DNA of 64,000 nucleotides, taken from contig CAYPZL010000006.1 of assembly GCA_964415045.1 (NCBI GenBank), positions 1 to 64,000 on the forward strand, read 5' to 3'. A model generated the notes under the pieces. It made no database searches and was not told the DNA's origin. It saw only the letters and a program-made list of their open reading frames with translations. This DNA comes from CAYPZL01 sp964415045 (GTDB lineage: Bacteria > Planctomycetota > Phycisphaerae > Sedimentisphaerales > Anaerobacaceae). The position numbers and the translations under genes are program-made. Numbering within the stretch: the stretch's first letter is position 1; every line of letters starts with the position of its first letter. Shown in pieces: positions 58,301 through 64,000 of the stretch.

Positions 58301-61300
58301 GCCAAGAACGGCGGCGCCATGTTCCTCACCGCCGGTACCCTTACCCTCAAGGGTGGCGGAGTCGTTGGAAACACCGCTCTCGGCGGCAGCGGTCTTGACA
58401 CGCGCATCGAGTCGCAAGAAGACCTCTTCGAGGATATCTTCGATGTCTACGACTACACCTCGATTTTCGACATTTACTTCCGCAGCGGCTCCGGTCTCGG
58501 GGCGGCCCTCGATACGGATGCGGTCGTCGACGTCGGCGGCGGTATCGTCTGTGCGGCCACCGACGCCGATATTGCCAACTGTACCTTCATGGACAACCGG
58601 GCCGAAGGGGTCAAAGGCGCCGGCGGCGCGTTGAGTTTCTATGGCGGCTTCGTCGGTCACACCGTCAAGAACTGCCTGTTCAAGGGCAACTGGGCCGAGC
58701 GCGAGGGCGGTGCCATTGCGTGCGGTTTGTTCGCGACGCCGGTCGTGACCAACAGCACCTTCGTCGAGAATACCGCTGAAAGACTCGGCGGGGCCATCTT
58801 CTGCGACTGGGATTCCGACGTCACGGTCGCCGACAGCATCTTCCAGGCGAACGAGAAGTACGCTATCGGCGAGGAGAACTTCGCCAACTCCACGGTGGAG
58901 CACTGCCTGTTCCACGAGAATTTACCGGCCGATTTTGCCGTGGCTGACACCGAAACGCAGGAGATCAACACCTTGGCCGGGGCCGATCTGGACGTGACCA
59001 ATATCGAAGGCGATCCGCTCTTCGTCAAAGGCACGCTCGGTGACTTCTATCTGAGCCAGACTGAGGCCGGCGAGCCGGAGAACAGTCCGGCGCTCGATGC
59101 CGGCAGCGGCTTCGCCGAGGATCTCTCCCTGGCCCTGCGGACGACGCGGACCGACGGGATTGACGATTCCGGCGTCGTGGACCTTGGATTCCATTATGTG
59201 GATCACACCGGGTTGCCGAAGTATACGCTGACGACCGAGGTCGTCGGTGGTCGCGGCACGGTGGGCCCGACGCTCGGGCAGTACTATGCGGGGACCGCCG
59301 TACCGGTCGTGGCCACGCCCGACTCCGGGTGGCGCATTGCCCAATGGGCCGGTACCACCGACGACGCCTCGAAATCGACGAAGAATCTCGTCATCATGGG
59401 GCCGGACCGGCACGTCACCGTCGAGTTCGAGCAACCGCGCACGATTTTCGTCTCGGCCGACCCCGGTACAACGACGATACAGCATGCCATCGACCAGGCC
59501 GAAGAAGGCGACGTGATCGTCGTCAAGCCCGGATCGTACGAGCCGGCCTCCTGGTACGAATACCCGTGGAACTACATTCGCATCCGCGACAAGAACATTA
59601 CCTTGATGGGCAGCAAGCCCGACGATCCGAATGCGGTCGCCAGTACGTTCCTGCATCGCTACATCTTCGAGATCGAGAATGTCGGACCTGAGACGGTGAT
59701 CGAAGGTCTGACGATCGGCGATGTGAACTGGGTGGGGGCCGACGGCTTGGATGGCCCGGACATCAACATCGATCCCGACGGCCAACACGACGGCGAGCCC
59801 GGCTCGCCTCTCGCCGGTGGGGCGATGGTCATCTACAACGCCTCACCGACCATTCGAAACTGCGTCTTCCGGGATTGCAGCATCCAGGGTGGTGACGGCG
59901 GCGATGGATCGGGCGGCCACGACGGGCATTCCGTCGGATACGACGGCGGCTGGGCCGGCTACGCCTACGGCGGCGCCGTGTACTGCGGATACCAGAGTAG
60001 TCCGACCTTTGAGAACTGCAGCTTCACCAACTGCCGGGCCATTGGCGGCAACGGCGGCAACGGCGGCAACGGCCAGAACGCCGCGCAAGGCGGTCGCGGC
60101 GGCAACTGGATGCTCTCGGATGCTATCGAGCAGAGCCTCCTGATCTGGTGGGACGGCTGGGAATGGGGTCCCTTCGATGAGGAAGGCAACCTGCGCGAGT
60201 ACTGGATGAGCGGTCTCGGACAGGCGACCCGCGGCTACTTCGATGACTACTGGAAATACAGTGGCTACGGCGGCGCCGTCTACTGCGAGTACTACAGCTC
60301 GCCCAGGTTCATCGATTGTACCTTTACGGACAACCACACGTTCGGTGGCGTCTGCGGCGTCGGCGGCACCACCGATACGATTCCGGACCGGAGCCTGAAC
60401 ATCGAGAACTTCGGCGGCGCCGTGTACATCGGAAACGGCAGCAATCCCGAGTTCATCGGCTGCCTGTTCCAGAACAACACCGCCGATATGAATACCGTGG
60501 ACGTGCCCGACGACATCTACGTCAGCTACGGCGGCTCCATCGCCTTCGAGGACGACTGTTCGCCGGTCTTCATCGGTTGTACGATCGAGGACAGCAATGC
60601 GGCCATCGGCGGCGGCATGTGGTGGTCGAATTCGGCGCCCACCATCATCGACTGTAACGTCGCCGGCAACATGGCCTACCACGGCGGCGGTTTCTACTCC
60701 GTTAATTCCGCCGGCATTATCGAGGACACGATCGTCCAGCGCAACCTGGCGCTCCTCTCCAACATCGACCCGAACCTGCTGGGCGACCCGAATGCTCCGT
60801 CCGCCGGTGTCATGGGCTGGGGCGGTGGCTATGCCGCGATCACTTCGCCGGTCGAGATCGTCGGCAGCACGTTCGCCGACAACCGGGCTCTGTCCTCCGG
60901 TGGCGGTCTGTATCTCGCCGGGTCCGACGAGGACGTCAATGTCGCTCCGACGTTGCACAACTGTCTGATCGTGGGCAACAGCTCCGGTCGCGACGGCGGC
61001 GGCATCTCCACCTGGCTGTCCGAGCCGGTTCTCTCGAACTGCACCATTGCCGACAACGTCGTCGCCGGTCCCAGAAAGGCGGCCTTTGGCGGCGGTATCT
61101 TCCTCGGCTACGGCTCGAACGCCTGGATGCAGGACTCCATCGTCTGGGGCAACGAGAGCACCTATCTCGGCTCGCAGATCGCCGTGGCGCACAGCTATGA
61201 GTACGGGCCCAGTCCGTCCACGCTGCACCTGACGCACAGTGACGTACAGCCCACGCTCGATCCCAACGAGGCCAACGGCGACCCGCTGGATCTGGTGTTC

Positions 61301-64000
61301 GTCTTCGACACGACCGACAGCATGACGGATTCTATCGATGCGATCCAGGCCGCGGGTCGGGAGATCGTGGAGGCCGTGGCGGCGAGCCGGCCCGACTACC
61401 GCATGGCGGTGGTTGATTTCAAAGACTTCAATGAAGCTACGGGCATCGGCGCGGCCGGGGATTATCCGTTCCGGGTCGTTCTGCCGTTCACCGAGGACCT
61501 CAACCGTCTGGTCACCAGCATCAACTCGCTGACCACGCCGGCCGGTTCCGGCGGTGGGGCACCCGAGTCGGTCTATTACGCTCTGACCGAGACCATCGAC
61601 AGCAACGACCTCGGCGGATGGCGTACGGGCAAGGTGGACCGGATCATCCTGTTGATCGGGGACGAACCGCCGCACCATCCCGAGCCGATTACCGGCTTCA
61701 CGGCCGTAGACGTGGCCCGAGCCGCAATGCAGCCACCGAGCAAGCGCGTCTTCGCCATCCAGGTGGGTGACGATCCCCAGACGGCCCTGTACTTCGGCAG
61801 TGTCACGGGAGCCGCCGGCGGAGCCCTGCTCACGGCCGAGGACGCCAACGACGTGGTGGAGACCGTATTCGAGAGCATCGGGATGATTACACTGCCCGCA
61901 CCGTCGATCTACGTCTCCGAGACATCGAGGTTGCCCGGTTGGGATGGCCAGGAAGAGCTGTGGGATCCGAACACCGACAACATGGATGAGGACCCGCTCT
62001 TCATCGCGGGCTACTATCTCAGTCAGGTCGAGGCGGGGCAGACGGTGCAGAGTCCGGCTGTGGACGCCGGCAGCTCTCTGGCCGGCGATCCCCGGGTCGA
62101 CCTGGCCACGCGAACGACCCGCACCGACGGCCTGCCCGACGAGGGCGCCGTGGATCTCGGCTATCACTACGTCGAAGGCGTGACGCTCTTTACCCTCACG
62201 ACGGAGGTGCTGCCCGATCCCAACGATGGGCTCACCCACGGTACGGTCGATCCGGCCCTGACGGTCATCTATGAAGGCGCCGCCGACAACGTCATCACTG
62301 TGGAGGCGGTGCCCGAGGACGGTTGGAAGGTGCTCAAGTGGACCGGGACCGACGACGACGAGTCCACCAGCCCGATCAACTACGTGACGCTGACGAGCGA
62401 TCGCCACGTGACGGTCTCGTTCGAGAAACGAATGCCGCGCGTGGTGACCGTGCCCGGCGACTATCCGCGCATTCAGGATGCCGTGACTTATGCCGAAGAC
62501 GGCGACACCATCGTCGTCGATCCGGGAACCTATTACAGCGGGTACAGCGAGTTTGCCCTGATCGTGGACAAAGCCGTGACGATCACGTCTCGCAATCCGG
62601 AAGATCCGTGCATGGTAGCGGCCACTGTGATCGACGGTTCGGCTGACGCCACGTTCCCCAACATGGGAGTTCTCTTCCTCAGTACTACGGACAGCCGCAC
62701 CGTTCTCAACGGATTCACCATTGAGAATTGCGGCGGCACGGCCCGGAGCGGCGGCGCCGGCGATCGCGCCGCCGGACATCCCAACGGCGAGGACGGCTAT
62801 CCCATCCAGGGCGGCGCCATGATTGTCATGCCCGGCGCCAGCCCGATCGTCAAGAATTGCGTCTTCCGCAACAACTCCGTCACCGCCGGTGACGGTGGCG
62901 CCGGCGTCGCCGCCGATGCCACCAACAATGCCGGTCGCGGCGGCTGGGGCGGCTGGGCCCGCGGTGGAGCCATCTACTGCGCCCCGCAGTCCGGTCCGAC
63001 CTTCGTCAACTGCATCATCGAAGACAACTTCGCCCAGGGCGGCAACGGTGGCAACGGCGGCGCCTGGTCCGACGGAGGCGGTCTGGCCAATTACGGTGGA
63101 AACTACACGCCTCCGTTCCCGATCGATATCGATCCCGACCGCTTGGGCGCCGAGGCGGTCGACGAAGAGCTCTGGAATATCTGGCAGTGGGATCACGCCA
63201 GTTGGTTCGAGGCGGCCTTCTCTGCCGAGAGTATCTCGACGGCCGTCGAAGAGATTCCTCTGGGCGGCGGCCCGTACGTGGGCGACTACCGCTGGTACTC
63301 CGGTTATGGCGGTGGTGTCTTCGTCGATACCGGCAGCAACGTCAAGTTCATTCACTGTACGATTCGCCGCAACGAGACCATCGGCGGTCTGACCGGTCAG
63401 GGCGGTACGCAAGGCGACCTGGGTCGCAACGTCGAGCCGCTGGTGCCGTTTGAGGTTCCCAGCTACGGCGGCGGCGTGTACTGTGCCGCCGATACGACCG
63501 TGGAGTTCAAGGGCTGTACCTTCGCCGATAACGTGGCCTCTGGACAGGCTGCGTTCCGCATCGATCCCTATCTGGGTCACGGTGGCGGTGTCGCGGCCGA
63601 GATGACGGCGCTCGTGTCGTTCGCCGACTGCAACTTCGTCGACAACGTGGCCGATACCGGCGGCGGGCTCTACGTGGCCGATGCGGTCATCGAGGTCAAC
63701 GATTGTAACTTCGTCTCCAACACCGCTCTGCGGGGCGGCGGCTTGACCGGCATCGGCGGTCTGATTGACGTGCTGGCCTCCGTCGTCCAGAACAATGAGG
63801 CGATCCTGGATGCCGGTGACGTCAACGACATTGACGTCAGCGACATTCTGCCGCTGGGTGCAGGCATGTTCCTCCGTTCGATGGACGCTCTGGTTCAGGA
63901 CTGCAACATTGTCGGCAACGTGTCGGCCGGGTCGGGCGGCGGCATCTACGTCCGTGGCGAAGACAGCACGTTGATCAACAACTGTATGATTCAGAACAAC
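43361..64000 (+). CDS. Giant secreted protein: two subtilisin domains, beta-helix blocks, InlB-like repeats, vWA domain (3' end outside window)
   Basis: One frame is open from ATG 43361 (GGAAG before it; another in-frame ATG at 43322) to the window edge: 6,880 codons. I checked the frame at several points along its length. Order by residue: signal peptide 1-31; propeptide about 50-140; subtilisin S8 domain about 165-440 (D191, H247, S418); beta-helix 484-790; InlB-like repeats 847-1014; beta-helix 1017-1980 with a Gly-rich segment; InlB 2010-2090; beta-helix 2097-2917; InlB 2950-3027; beta-helix 3027-3703; propeptide and second S8 domain 3727-4147 (D3863, H3902, S4085); InlB pair 4257-4417; beta-helix 4420-5274; InlB 5284-5361; beta-helix 5361-5964; vWA 5971-6177; InlB 6276-6360; beta-helix from 6361. 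Probably exported by Sec and displayed or released; function unknown. Confidence 0.93.
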   Translation, partial: MKEHIQERPGTWRLLISSALILCASVGLVTANDLSFSLSDAIGYDGTSPEEQGTLLVRFVDTDGPPATCPDLVGPRTARSVRERIAGTIMEGASIEQEYDGLVQGLTRVRLPKGRSVVDALAEFGACEDVLYAEPNYKYSLCRTPNDPQYVDQWALNNTGQTGGREDADIDAPEAWDIQTGDRSIIVAILDTGIDTTHPELVINLWMNNAEMFGEPDVDDDGNGYADDFYGYDFVNDVPDPVDDVYHGTHVAGIIGAFTNNMMGIAGVCWNVTLMPLKVADADGVNLDAAVAAIEYAVKSGAKIINASWASEEYSESLKNAIEAAGEQGVLFVAAAGNGSGNIDNSRVYPACYDAYNIISVLATDSEDRLSWSSNYGRASVDLGEPGEEVLSTLPMEATGPMTEAGLPTEYGTISGTSVAGPHVAGAAALLWSEFPPLSYYHVKHALMQTTDKVLGGLCLSQGRLNMARALQAIPQGQPGRVLNTRDDPADSASFYFSIQAAIDDANDGDVIIVEGGPENNTIYLERIDFKGKAITLRSGSVTDPNDETVYPDTTFILGLAEEGSLVTFVNAEGPDTVLKGFTIGWGVARYGAGIRCENASPTISYCIISNNQASKFGGGIDCFGGSPEITNCVISDNRAFGADAAGGGINIEDGSPVITNCIIRNNSSTNIGGGLACYNQAAPKLFNCFITNNAAVAGSGQIDVDASSPTITNCTIVVSPSNPARDGGIACFGGAEPTITNCILWGNGDDLYNCSATYSCIEDIDDAGEGVTHDDPQFTRGPRGVYYLSQIEAGQLSGSPCVDAGDPNTDPNFVAFLGNMTTRTDGVVDLGVVDLGAHFGAAPAQMFPLNVAVVNARMQPIDPNEAGGYVDPNGGSFREFEVVHLTAYPKEGYRIKRWIGTPDDSSLDPNVSFTMFGPTDIMIEFEKIPSYTLETSVKGAHRSTDEEEIPTLTPYHPRGALYPDGTVVQLVALPPEGYIVDKWEGTDDDGSWANTNTVTIDSNKVVTVSFRMPQEFRVPGQYPTIAEAMAAAADHGDKVIVGAGVYRTTGLDFDGKALTVASERPDDPCCVAETIIDCDIDGDDEGDGRAFILQSGEGQDSVIDGFTIRNGWAVADPNTPEDGGGTGAPGTDAFGGAIACFNGSSPTLSHLIIQNCRAQGKVGEDGSFVYDPFPAPPAPADPDPPLDPLDPPRPPDPNDPNAPADPNAGVAGEAGEDGAAGADGADGAPGADGYNGGRGGHGYGGALYFDANSAPIIWNVVIENSRALGGNGGFGGTGQDGGDGADGQNGQDGQAGQDGGEGIDDGPQGAGGNGGAGGDGGNGGAGGAGGRGGDGGDAGEALGGAMYFGPGCKPIIRFCRIVDSSVKQGIGAPGGAGGAGGSGGNAGVGGVGGEGGEGEPAGEAGADGAEGVGGNGGPGGAGGSMGRNGDRAWGGAIYFGEGCQVKMSDTVISYSSAVSEDVNAVAYEGGAGGNGGAGGSPGGIGGDGGAGGDGNPVGPAGNPGAAGTDGGDGNPGEAGGTDSSITTGFGGAIYYDRGCVVELTDCSIGSSSIDGESGGGEHYAEGCKATLLRCTISNNTSAMNGGGQSFEPSCSLTATQCSYLSNVATLDGGGLYVPFNCVVDINDSTFQDNQALTARISSGGAIYGGGVWSDTLGDWYNGGSLHVRGTDLLNNRAAFGGSMYWYGLDADVSIFDCVIRNNQAEHGGGLYWSGGDAEVVQCSIRDNIATGPATTVDVPAPMPDPNDPNTWPDSSTWPDPNDPNSMFDPNNAWTPPALQVQESTICGSGGGLLSWDADSLIQDCIIGGNTSFGGGGGVYLGGTSYPVLKNCLVKDNTAFIDGGGIATYWDAVPTITNCTIVDNQAYDPNEPNRGKGGGLSCTDDSKTTLINSIVGNNQGQQGSQIAIGSESDIRYAQYPSTLTVSYSAIEGGQGGIHVEPGRVLNWLNGNIQDDPLFTESYFLSQIAAGQPADSPCVDAGSASALTLGLDTYTTRTDDVPDAGTVDMGFHYIGLGRFHLTVNTIGNGTVTPSDVWFYEFQPVTLVAQPAEGYRVRQWIGTDDDDPSWNKNRVTVAFDGSATVTVEFERDITNNLMVPDQYPTIEAAVAAAGPGGNNIVVRQGVHSVSASSGIDFQGKIITLTSMDPNDPNVVANTIIECNADRFTPRRAFHFHSGEDPNVVVTGLTIRGGYMRAQKGQAGRYGVLTPDPYERTGPQDNDPPRAERGQPATGDAYGGGILCENGSSPTFRNCVIADCTVTGAHGGDGADGQTGAPNPWSYQIPGEDNVQTTNENQWGGHGETGTGTGFGGGLAARDGSRPVLIGCTFENNTAMGGVGGEGGDAGSHPGGVQGHGGDGGNGVGDGRGGAIYVDQSSAPVVRNCRFINNVARTGMGGTGGLTGEGTDLAAPRGPAADGSDGSAVSTGTEAGGAVYYASGTTADYIDSIFSGNAALQVSAGFDFGGAGFTTVEVETDARGGALYSETGNTISLTGCLFDDQRGGAIYVEGSSTVDVNDCRFTDNSLSGVSAGSFFFRPGFGPGGFVTPRESGGGAIHVGPNCAQVNFAHTRFFGNSTDDAGGAVRLRSSADFVHCVFGGNSSGNNGGALDVYHDTGDSATRDVLDLRFAYCSFRGNRANVGLDGWGGAIRAQDVNAVLTDCDFTHNTAKNGGALFTSASTLSLTGSLISGNRGTGASQIDTAAGFDTVGRFGVSHSMDLGTGTDAGGALFCADSAVTIADCTLSDNAIEGVNGAGGAIAFHGGFVPHVVRNCLITGNSASKYGGAVSCDAHATPTLQNCTFVANTAGALGGATYCDWSSDITILNSIFQNNSNRAIGLVDSDAQTAITHCLFDGNAQGDYGVLDSATDEISQLAGPEVDATNLSGSAQFATGPFGAYYLGQTAAGQPADSPALDAGLGAAADYGLDTYTTRTDNGLDEAGVDLGYHYPDPNTLAQYQLTAEVLGEHGEVAPNSGIYYAGTPVDLTATPDKGYRVRQWTGTNDDATHAVDNLVVMWSDRDVTVEFEQPRTIKVGTDPNYTSIMRAIDEAVDGDVVMLPTGVISPPYNAFPHPVITVDKAITLTSENPDDPDVVAGTVIHYVILDIATLDSEAVIDGLTVYASRMHITGCSPTVRNCVFKECHWFGIDGRDGDAIPQPPHDGEDGASVPGGAMTIVNGSPTIQNCTFDNCSAEGGDGGNGSNAPGVGRDGGWAGGAYGGAVYCGFNSNPTFTDCAFLDCVASGGNGGNGGDATGIVIHGGRAGNFVFSPSEEAAFEWYWWDGWEWGWYDSAGLPMFGGGHYKDYWKYSGYGGAVYCENESSPKFLRCTFTNTRTHGGITGVGGTPFETLEPTLPINIENFGGALYASYGCNPELVDCTFTNCFADLQLDPNTLPDPNGVIDPDNPQRFFTMPDDIYLSYGGALAFEDDCSPKMVNCKITNCEATNGGAIWWSDSKLEIVDSTITDNHAYNGAGLYSVEATGTITNTTVARNLAFVDPSDPNGPLALDGSIYPFIDRPPVIDPNADPNAPQTPGPGDEPEDDVPPGVELGTIFSHGGGYYCFASVVDIKDSVFTQNEANGSGGGIFYSGSDMDLPFAPSLHNTLVTKNVSARDGGGISATWFAEPTISSCTIADNKVTGALGDGAGYGGGLYVAYESNAIVRDSIIWGNLSVDGSQIAVGTWDEYQPRPSTITISNTDIGPRFDPNQLGPIGLIAAEGVDDEPPVGPIPDDGDVYTDRAEIFKGFTEGQDKVKVIVTLAEPTSLKASTDWDSPDSVELYRKNITARRASVLESLQPGDFVERYTFENVAAFSGEVTRAGLEKMASHPLVRHIEPVRYVQPALAQALSVGNAKEVRHIYSGQGVSIAIVDSGIDYTHPMLGGGGFPNTKVIGGFDVGGGDFDPMPTNPHGTACAGIAGGSLATVGDYIGGVAYGSKLYALKLTTDDEMWPTDAGLRAWDWCITHRNDDLQNPIKVISNSWGIGFPFDDTMMADEFSPGATAVARMATDLGITILAASGNDGFPGWGIEWPAAMSDVISVGALYDTTSAVTNYSNAGDLLDILAPADPVYTADIVGFFGYTAGDYFPYFNGTSSACPFAAGCVASIQNAARQRIGRFLSPAEVKELLIRTGDPITDTKVDLTKPRVNLGAAVMSPFGPPIYLSQNSVLNGWVAPESDNYDAWQPAWWGADVNVLEVDPLFVSGYLLSQIAAGQDVDSPVLDAGSVDANDPVYGFDPDTYTTRTDGVGDVNILDLGYHYPIESLSELTVAVVDVEGDVLTDPNLIHGYVDPNSGLYTDGAVIDLIAHPDPNWRVAEWSGTDDDDRVDPNNTVTMAGDRYVTVRFEEIPKHALTVVAIGPGVVEPNQGMYNEAEVVTLVATPEEGYRVRRWIGADVAPGWNQNTNTVTIGAVDAVVTVEFEEARTRNILVPKEYETIEEAVAAASPGDTNIIISEGVYTVTSPMGIDLQGKRIRIMSTDPNDPNIVAQTIIDCGGDRLTPRRAFHFHSGEPRDCIVTGLTIRNAYWAGAIGGIEPNAVWGMMVPDDPNDLANTFFYMADGADANGVGYGGAILCENASSPTISKCVIEDCTVVGAQGGDGLSGMMVAGDTDGDWGGDGGDGRGTGYGGAIACLGGSQPLVSKCTIRNCTARGGMGGNGGNGSERLDGGGNESWGGDGGNAIGDGRGGAVYCAEDSNAVFESCRFVNNSATTGLPGTGGRRGGGAALDPPAFNGSSGTTLSEGTVWGGAVYQEGASPTFVDCTFINNKAYESYAYSFFSGLYIEDLETEEIVIYSLGGALYAAEGTTVAPERCTFTGNMNSAIYVPGKSVIDINECSFSKNETSSENSEFRSYNQFIFLDGEIIDTFDPNEVFDYSGGALYVGPSCPSVTLRNSQFYSNKASMQGGAVRLMSDANMVGCSFSGNKAEEDGGAIEAYYSTGDPQNPLKLQLHLDSCTFGGNQAHEGKYGQGGALHFVDFNAVLTDCYFLGNKAKNGGAMFLTAGTLTLKGGGVVGNTALGGSGLDTRIESQEDLFEDIFDVYDYTSIFDIYFRSGSGLGAALDTDAVVDVGGGIVCAATDADIANCTFMDNRAEGVKGAGGALSFYGGFVGHTVKNCLFKGNWAEREGGAIACGLFATPVVTNSTFVENTAERLGGAIFCDWDSDVTVADSIFQANEKYAIGEENFANSTVEHCLFHENLPADFAVADTETQEINTLAGADLDVTNIEGDPLFVKGTLGDFYLSQTEAGEPENSPALDAGSGFAEDLSLALRTTRTDGIDDSGVVDLGFHYVDHTGLPKYTLTTEVVGGRGTVGPTLGQYYAGTAVPVVATPDSGWRIAQWAGTTDDASKSTKNLVIMGPDRHVTVEFEQPRTIFVSADPGTTTIQHAIDQAEEGDVIVVKPGSYEPASWYEYPWNYIRIRDKNITLMGSKPDDPNAVASTFLHRYIFEIENVGPETVIEGLTIGDVNWVGADGLDGPDINIDPDGQHDGEPGSPLAGGAMVIYNASPTIRNCVFRDCSIQGGDGGDGSGGHDGHSVGYDGGWAGYAYGGAVYCGYQSSPTFENCSFTNCRAIGGNGGNGGNGQNAAQGGRGGNWMLSDAIEQSLLIWWDGWEWGPFDEEGNLREYWMSGLGQATRGYFDDYWKYSGYGGAVYCEYYSSPRFIDCTFTDNHTFGGVCGVGGTTDTIPDRSLNIENFGGAVYIGNGSNPEFIGCLFQNNTADMNTVDVPDDIYVSYGGSIAFEDDCSPVFIGCTIEDSNAAIGGGMWWSNSAPTIIDCNVAGNMAYHGGGFYSVNSAGIIEDTIVQRNLALLSNIDPNLLGDPNAPSAGVMGWGGGYAAITSPVEIVGSTFADNRALSSGGGLYLAGSDEDVNVAPTLHNCLIVGNSSGRDGGGISTWLSEPVLSNCTIADNVVAGPRKAAFGGGIFLGYGSNAWMQDSIVWGNESTYLGSQIAVAHSYEYGPSPSTLHLTHSDVQPTLDPNEANGDPLDLVFVFDTTDSMTDSIDAIQAAGREIVEAVAASRPDYRMAVVDFKDFNEATGIGAAGDYPFRVVLPFTEDLNRLVTSINSLTTPAGSGGGAPESVYYALTETIDSNDLGGWRTGKVDRIILLIGDEPPHHPEPITGFTAVDVARAAMQPPSKRVFAIQVGDDPQTALYFGSVTGAAGGALLTAEDANDVVETVFESIGMITLPAPSIYVSETSRLPGWDGQEELWDPNTDNMDEDPLFIAGYYLSQVEAGQTVQSPAVDAGSSLAGDPRVDLATRTTRTDGLPDEGAVDLGYHYVEGVTLFTLTTEVLPDPNDGLTHGTVDPALTVIYEGAADNVITVEAVPEDGWKVLKWTGTDDDESTSPINYVTLTSDRHVTVSFEKRMPRVVTVPGDYPRIQDAVTYAEDGDTIVVDPGTYYSGYSEFALIVDKAVTITSRNPEDPCMVAATVIDGSADATFPNMGVLFLSTTDSRTVLNGFTIENCGGTARSGGAGDRAAGHPNGEDGYPIQGGAMIVMPGASPIVKNCVFRNNSVTAGDGGAGVAADATNNAGRGGWGGWARGGAIYCAPQSGPTFVNCIIEDNFAQGGNGGNGGAWSDGGGLANYGGNYTPPFPIDIDPDRLGAEAVDEELWNIWQWDHASWFEAAFSAESISTAVEEIPLGGGPYVGDYRWYSGYGGGVFVDTGSNVKFIHCTIRRNETIGGLTGQGGTQGDLGRNVEPLVPFEVPSYGGGVYCAADTTVEFKGCTFADNVASGQAAFRIDPYLGHGGGVAAEMTALVSFADCNFVDNVADTGGGLYVADAVIEVNDCNFVSNTALRGGGLTGIGGLIDVLASVVQNNEAILDAGDVNDIDVSDILPLGAGMFLRSMDALVQDCNIVGNVSAGSGGGIYVRGEDSTLINNCMIQNN
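43853..44680 (+). other. First subtilisin (S8) domain of the giant protein
   Basis: Catalytic Asp in VAILDTGIDTTHPEL (D191), His in HGTHVAGIIGAF (H247), the oxyanion region FVAAAGNGSGN, and Ser in SGTSVAGPHVAGAAALL (S418). All key residues are present, so the domain should be active. It follows a propeptide of about 90 residues ending ACEDVLYAEPNYKY, like that of fervidolysin. Confidence 0.93.
46985..47935 (+). other. Gly/Ala/Asp/Asn-rich collagen-like segment of the giant protein
   Basis: About 317 residues (1,207-1,523) of repeats such as GGNGGAGGDGGNGGAGG, broken every 60-80 residues by a normal beta-helix rung (ALYFDANSAPIIWNVVIENS and similar). Acidic residues and asparagine in GGxGGxDG loops could bind calcium. 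Smaller tracts of the same kind occur in the later beta-helix blocks. Confidence 0.85.
54540..55800 (+). other. Second subtilisin (S8) domain of the giant protein, with its own propeptide
   Basis: An I9-like prodomain (VYTDRAEIFKGFTEGQDKVK to ASHPLVRHIEPVRYVQPALA) precedes the protease. Triad: D3863 in IAIVDSGIDYTHPML, H3902 in NPHGTACAGIAGG, S4085 in FNGTSSACPFAAGCVAS; the oxyanion asparagine is in LAASGNDGFPG. The sequence is clearly different from the first S8 domain, so it is not a recent duplicate. Confidence 0.92.
61277..61890 (+). other. von Willebrand A domain inserted in the giant protein
   Basis: DLVFVFDTTDSMTDSIDAIQ gives the metal site D5983-x-T-x-S5987, followed by PDYRMAVVDFKDF, a threonine region and DRIILLIGDEPPHHPEPI. 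It lies where a beta-helix block would normally continue from HLTHSDVQPTLDPNE to its end motif, so it interrupts the helix. Confidence 0.88.

Noticed and set aside
45362..63580. Long open frames on the minus strand opposite the giant gene (up to 1,816 codons at 53465-58915; also 59843-63580, 45362-48049, 50939-53245, 48695-50722)
   Set aside because: They are exact antisense shadows of GC-rich Gly/Asp/Asn/Ala codons; their products are low-complexity, without signal peptides, motifs or ribosome sites, whereas the plus strand has coherent domains.

Overview
The window is about 62% GC, densely coded DNA from a heterotrophic bacterium. The gene content points to the Planctomycetota, class Phycisphaerae (probably Sedimentisphaerales-like). 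Reasons: PAPGA-type PEP-CTERM anchors, giant beta-helix proteins ending modules with a DAG...TTRTD...VDLGYHY signature, a Gly-Met-rich secretin-like protein, a GMP-synthase-like ATP pyrophosphatase without a glutaminase domain, and many secreted polysaccharide enzymes. The taxon is an inference from style; no rRNA or tRNA gene was seen.

Layout. 1-7204: a leftward operon of three secreted carbohydrate-active proteins (pectate lyase, GH5-like hydrolase, large GH-like protein cut by the window edge). 7761-10176: a small Cys-rich SAP-like protein, then a tight pair of ATP-grasp ligase and zinc metallopeptidase. 10351-22259: a leftward type II secretion operon, gspC-D-E-F-G-I-J-K-L-M, followed by the ATP pyrophosphatase gene. 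22260-30322: a divergent regulatory and surface-protein locus with a PspF-like sigma-54 activator, a good sigma-54 promoter, a degenerate receiver protein, and four PEP-CTERM genes whose coding parts are unrelated but whose intergenic parts (terminators, leaders) are repeated. 30576-39220: mixed genes (CPBP protease, conserved unknown proteins, a decayed NUDIX gene beside an inverted-repeat element, a zinc-ribbon membrane protein, an RRM protein, tsaB). 39523-64000: a secretin-like protein with a Gly-Met linker, then one reading frame that stays open for at least 6,880 codons to the window edge.

The giant protein is the main feature. It starts with a signal peptide, a propeptide and a subtilisin domain. 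It continues as alternating beta-helix blocks and InlB-like repeats, with a second complete subtilisin domain near residue 3,860 and a von Willebrand A domain near residue 5,980. Together the window describes a cell that invests heavily in secreted and surface proteins: a T2SS and a second secretin for export, PEP-CTERM proteins under probable sigma-54 control, and extracellular polysaccharide and protein degradation. The two most unusual items are the giant double-protease beta-helix protein and the PEP-CTERM cassette array with conserved non-coding flanks.
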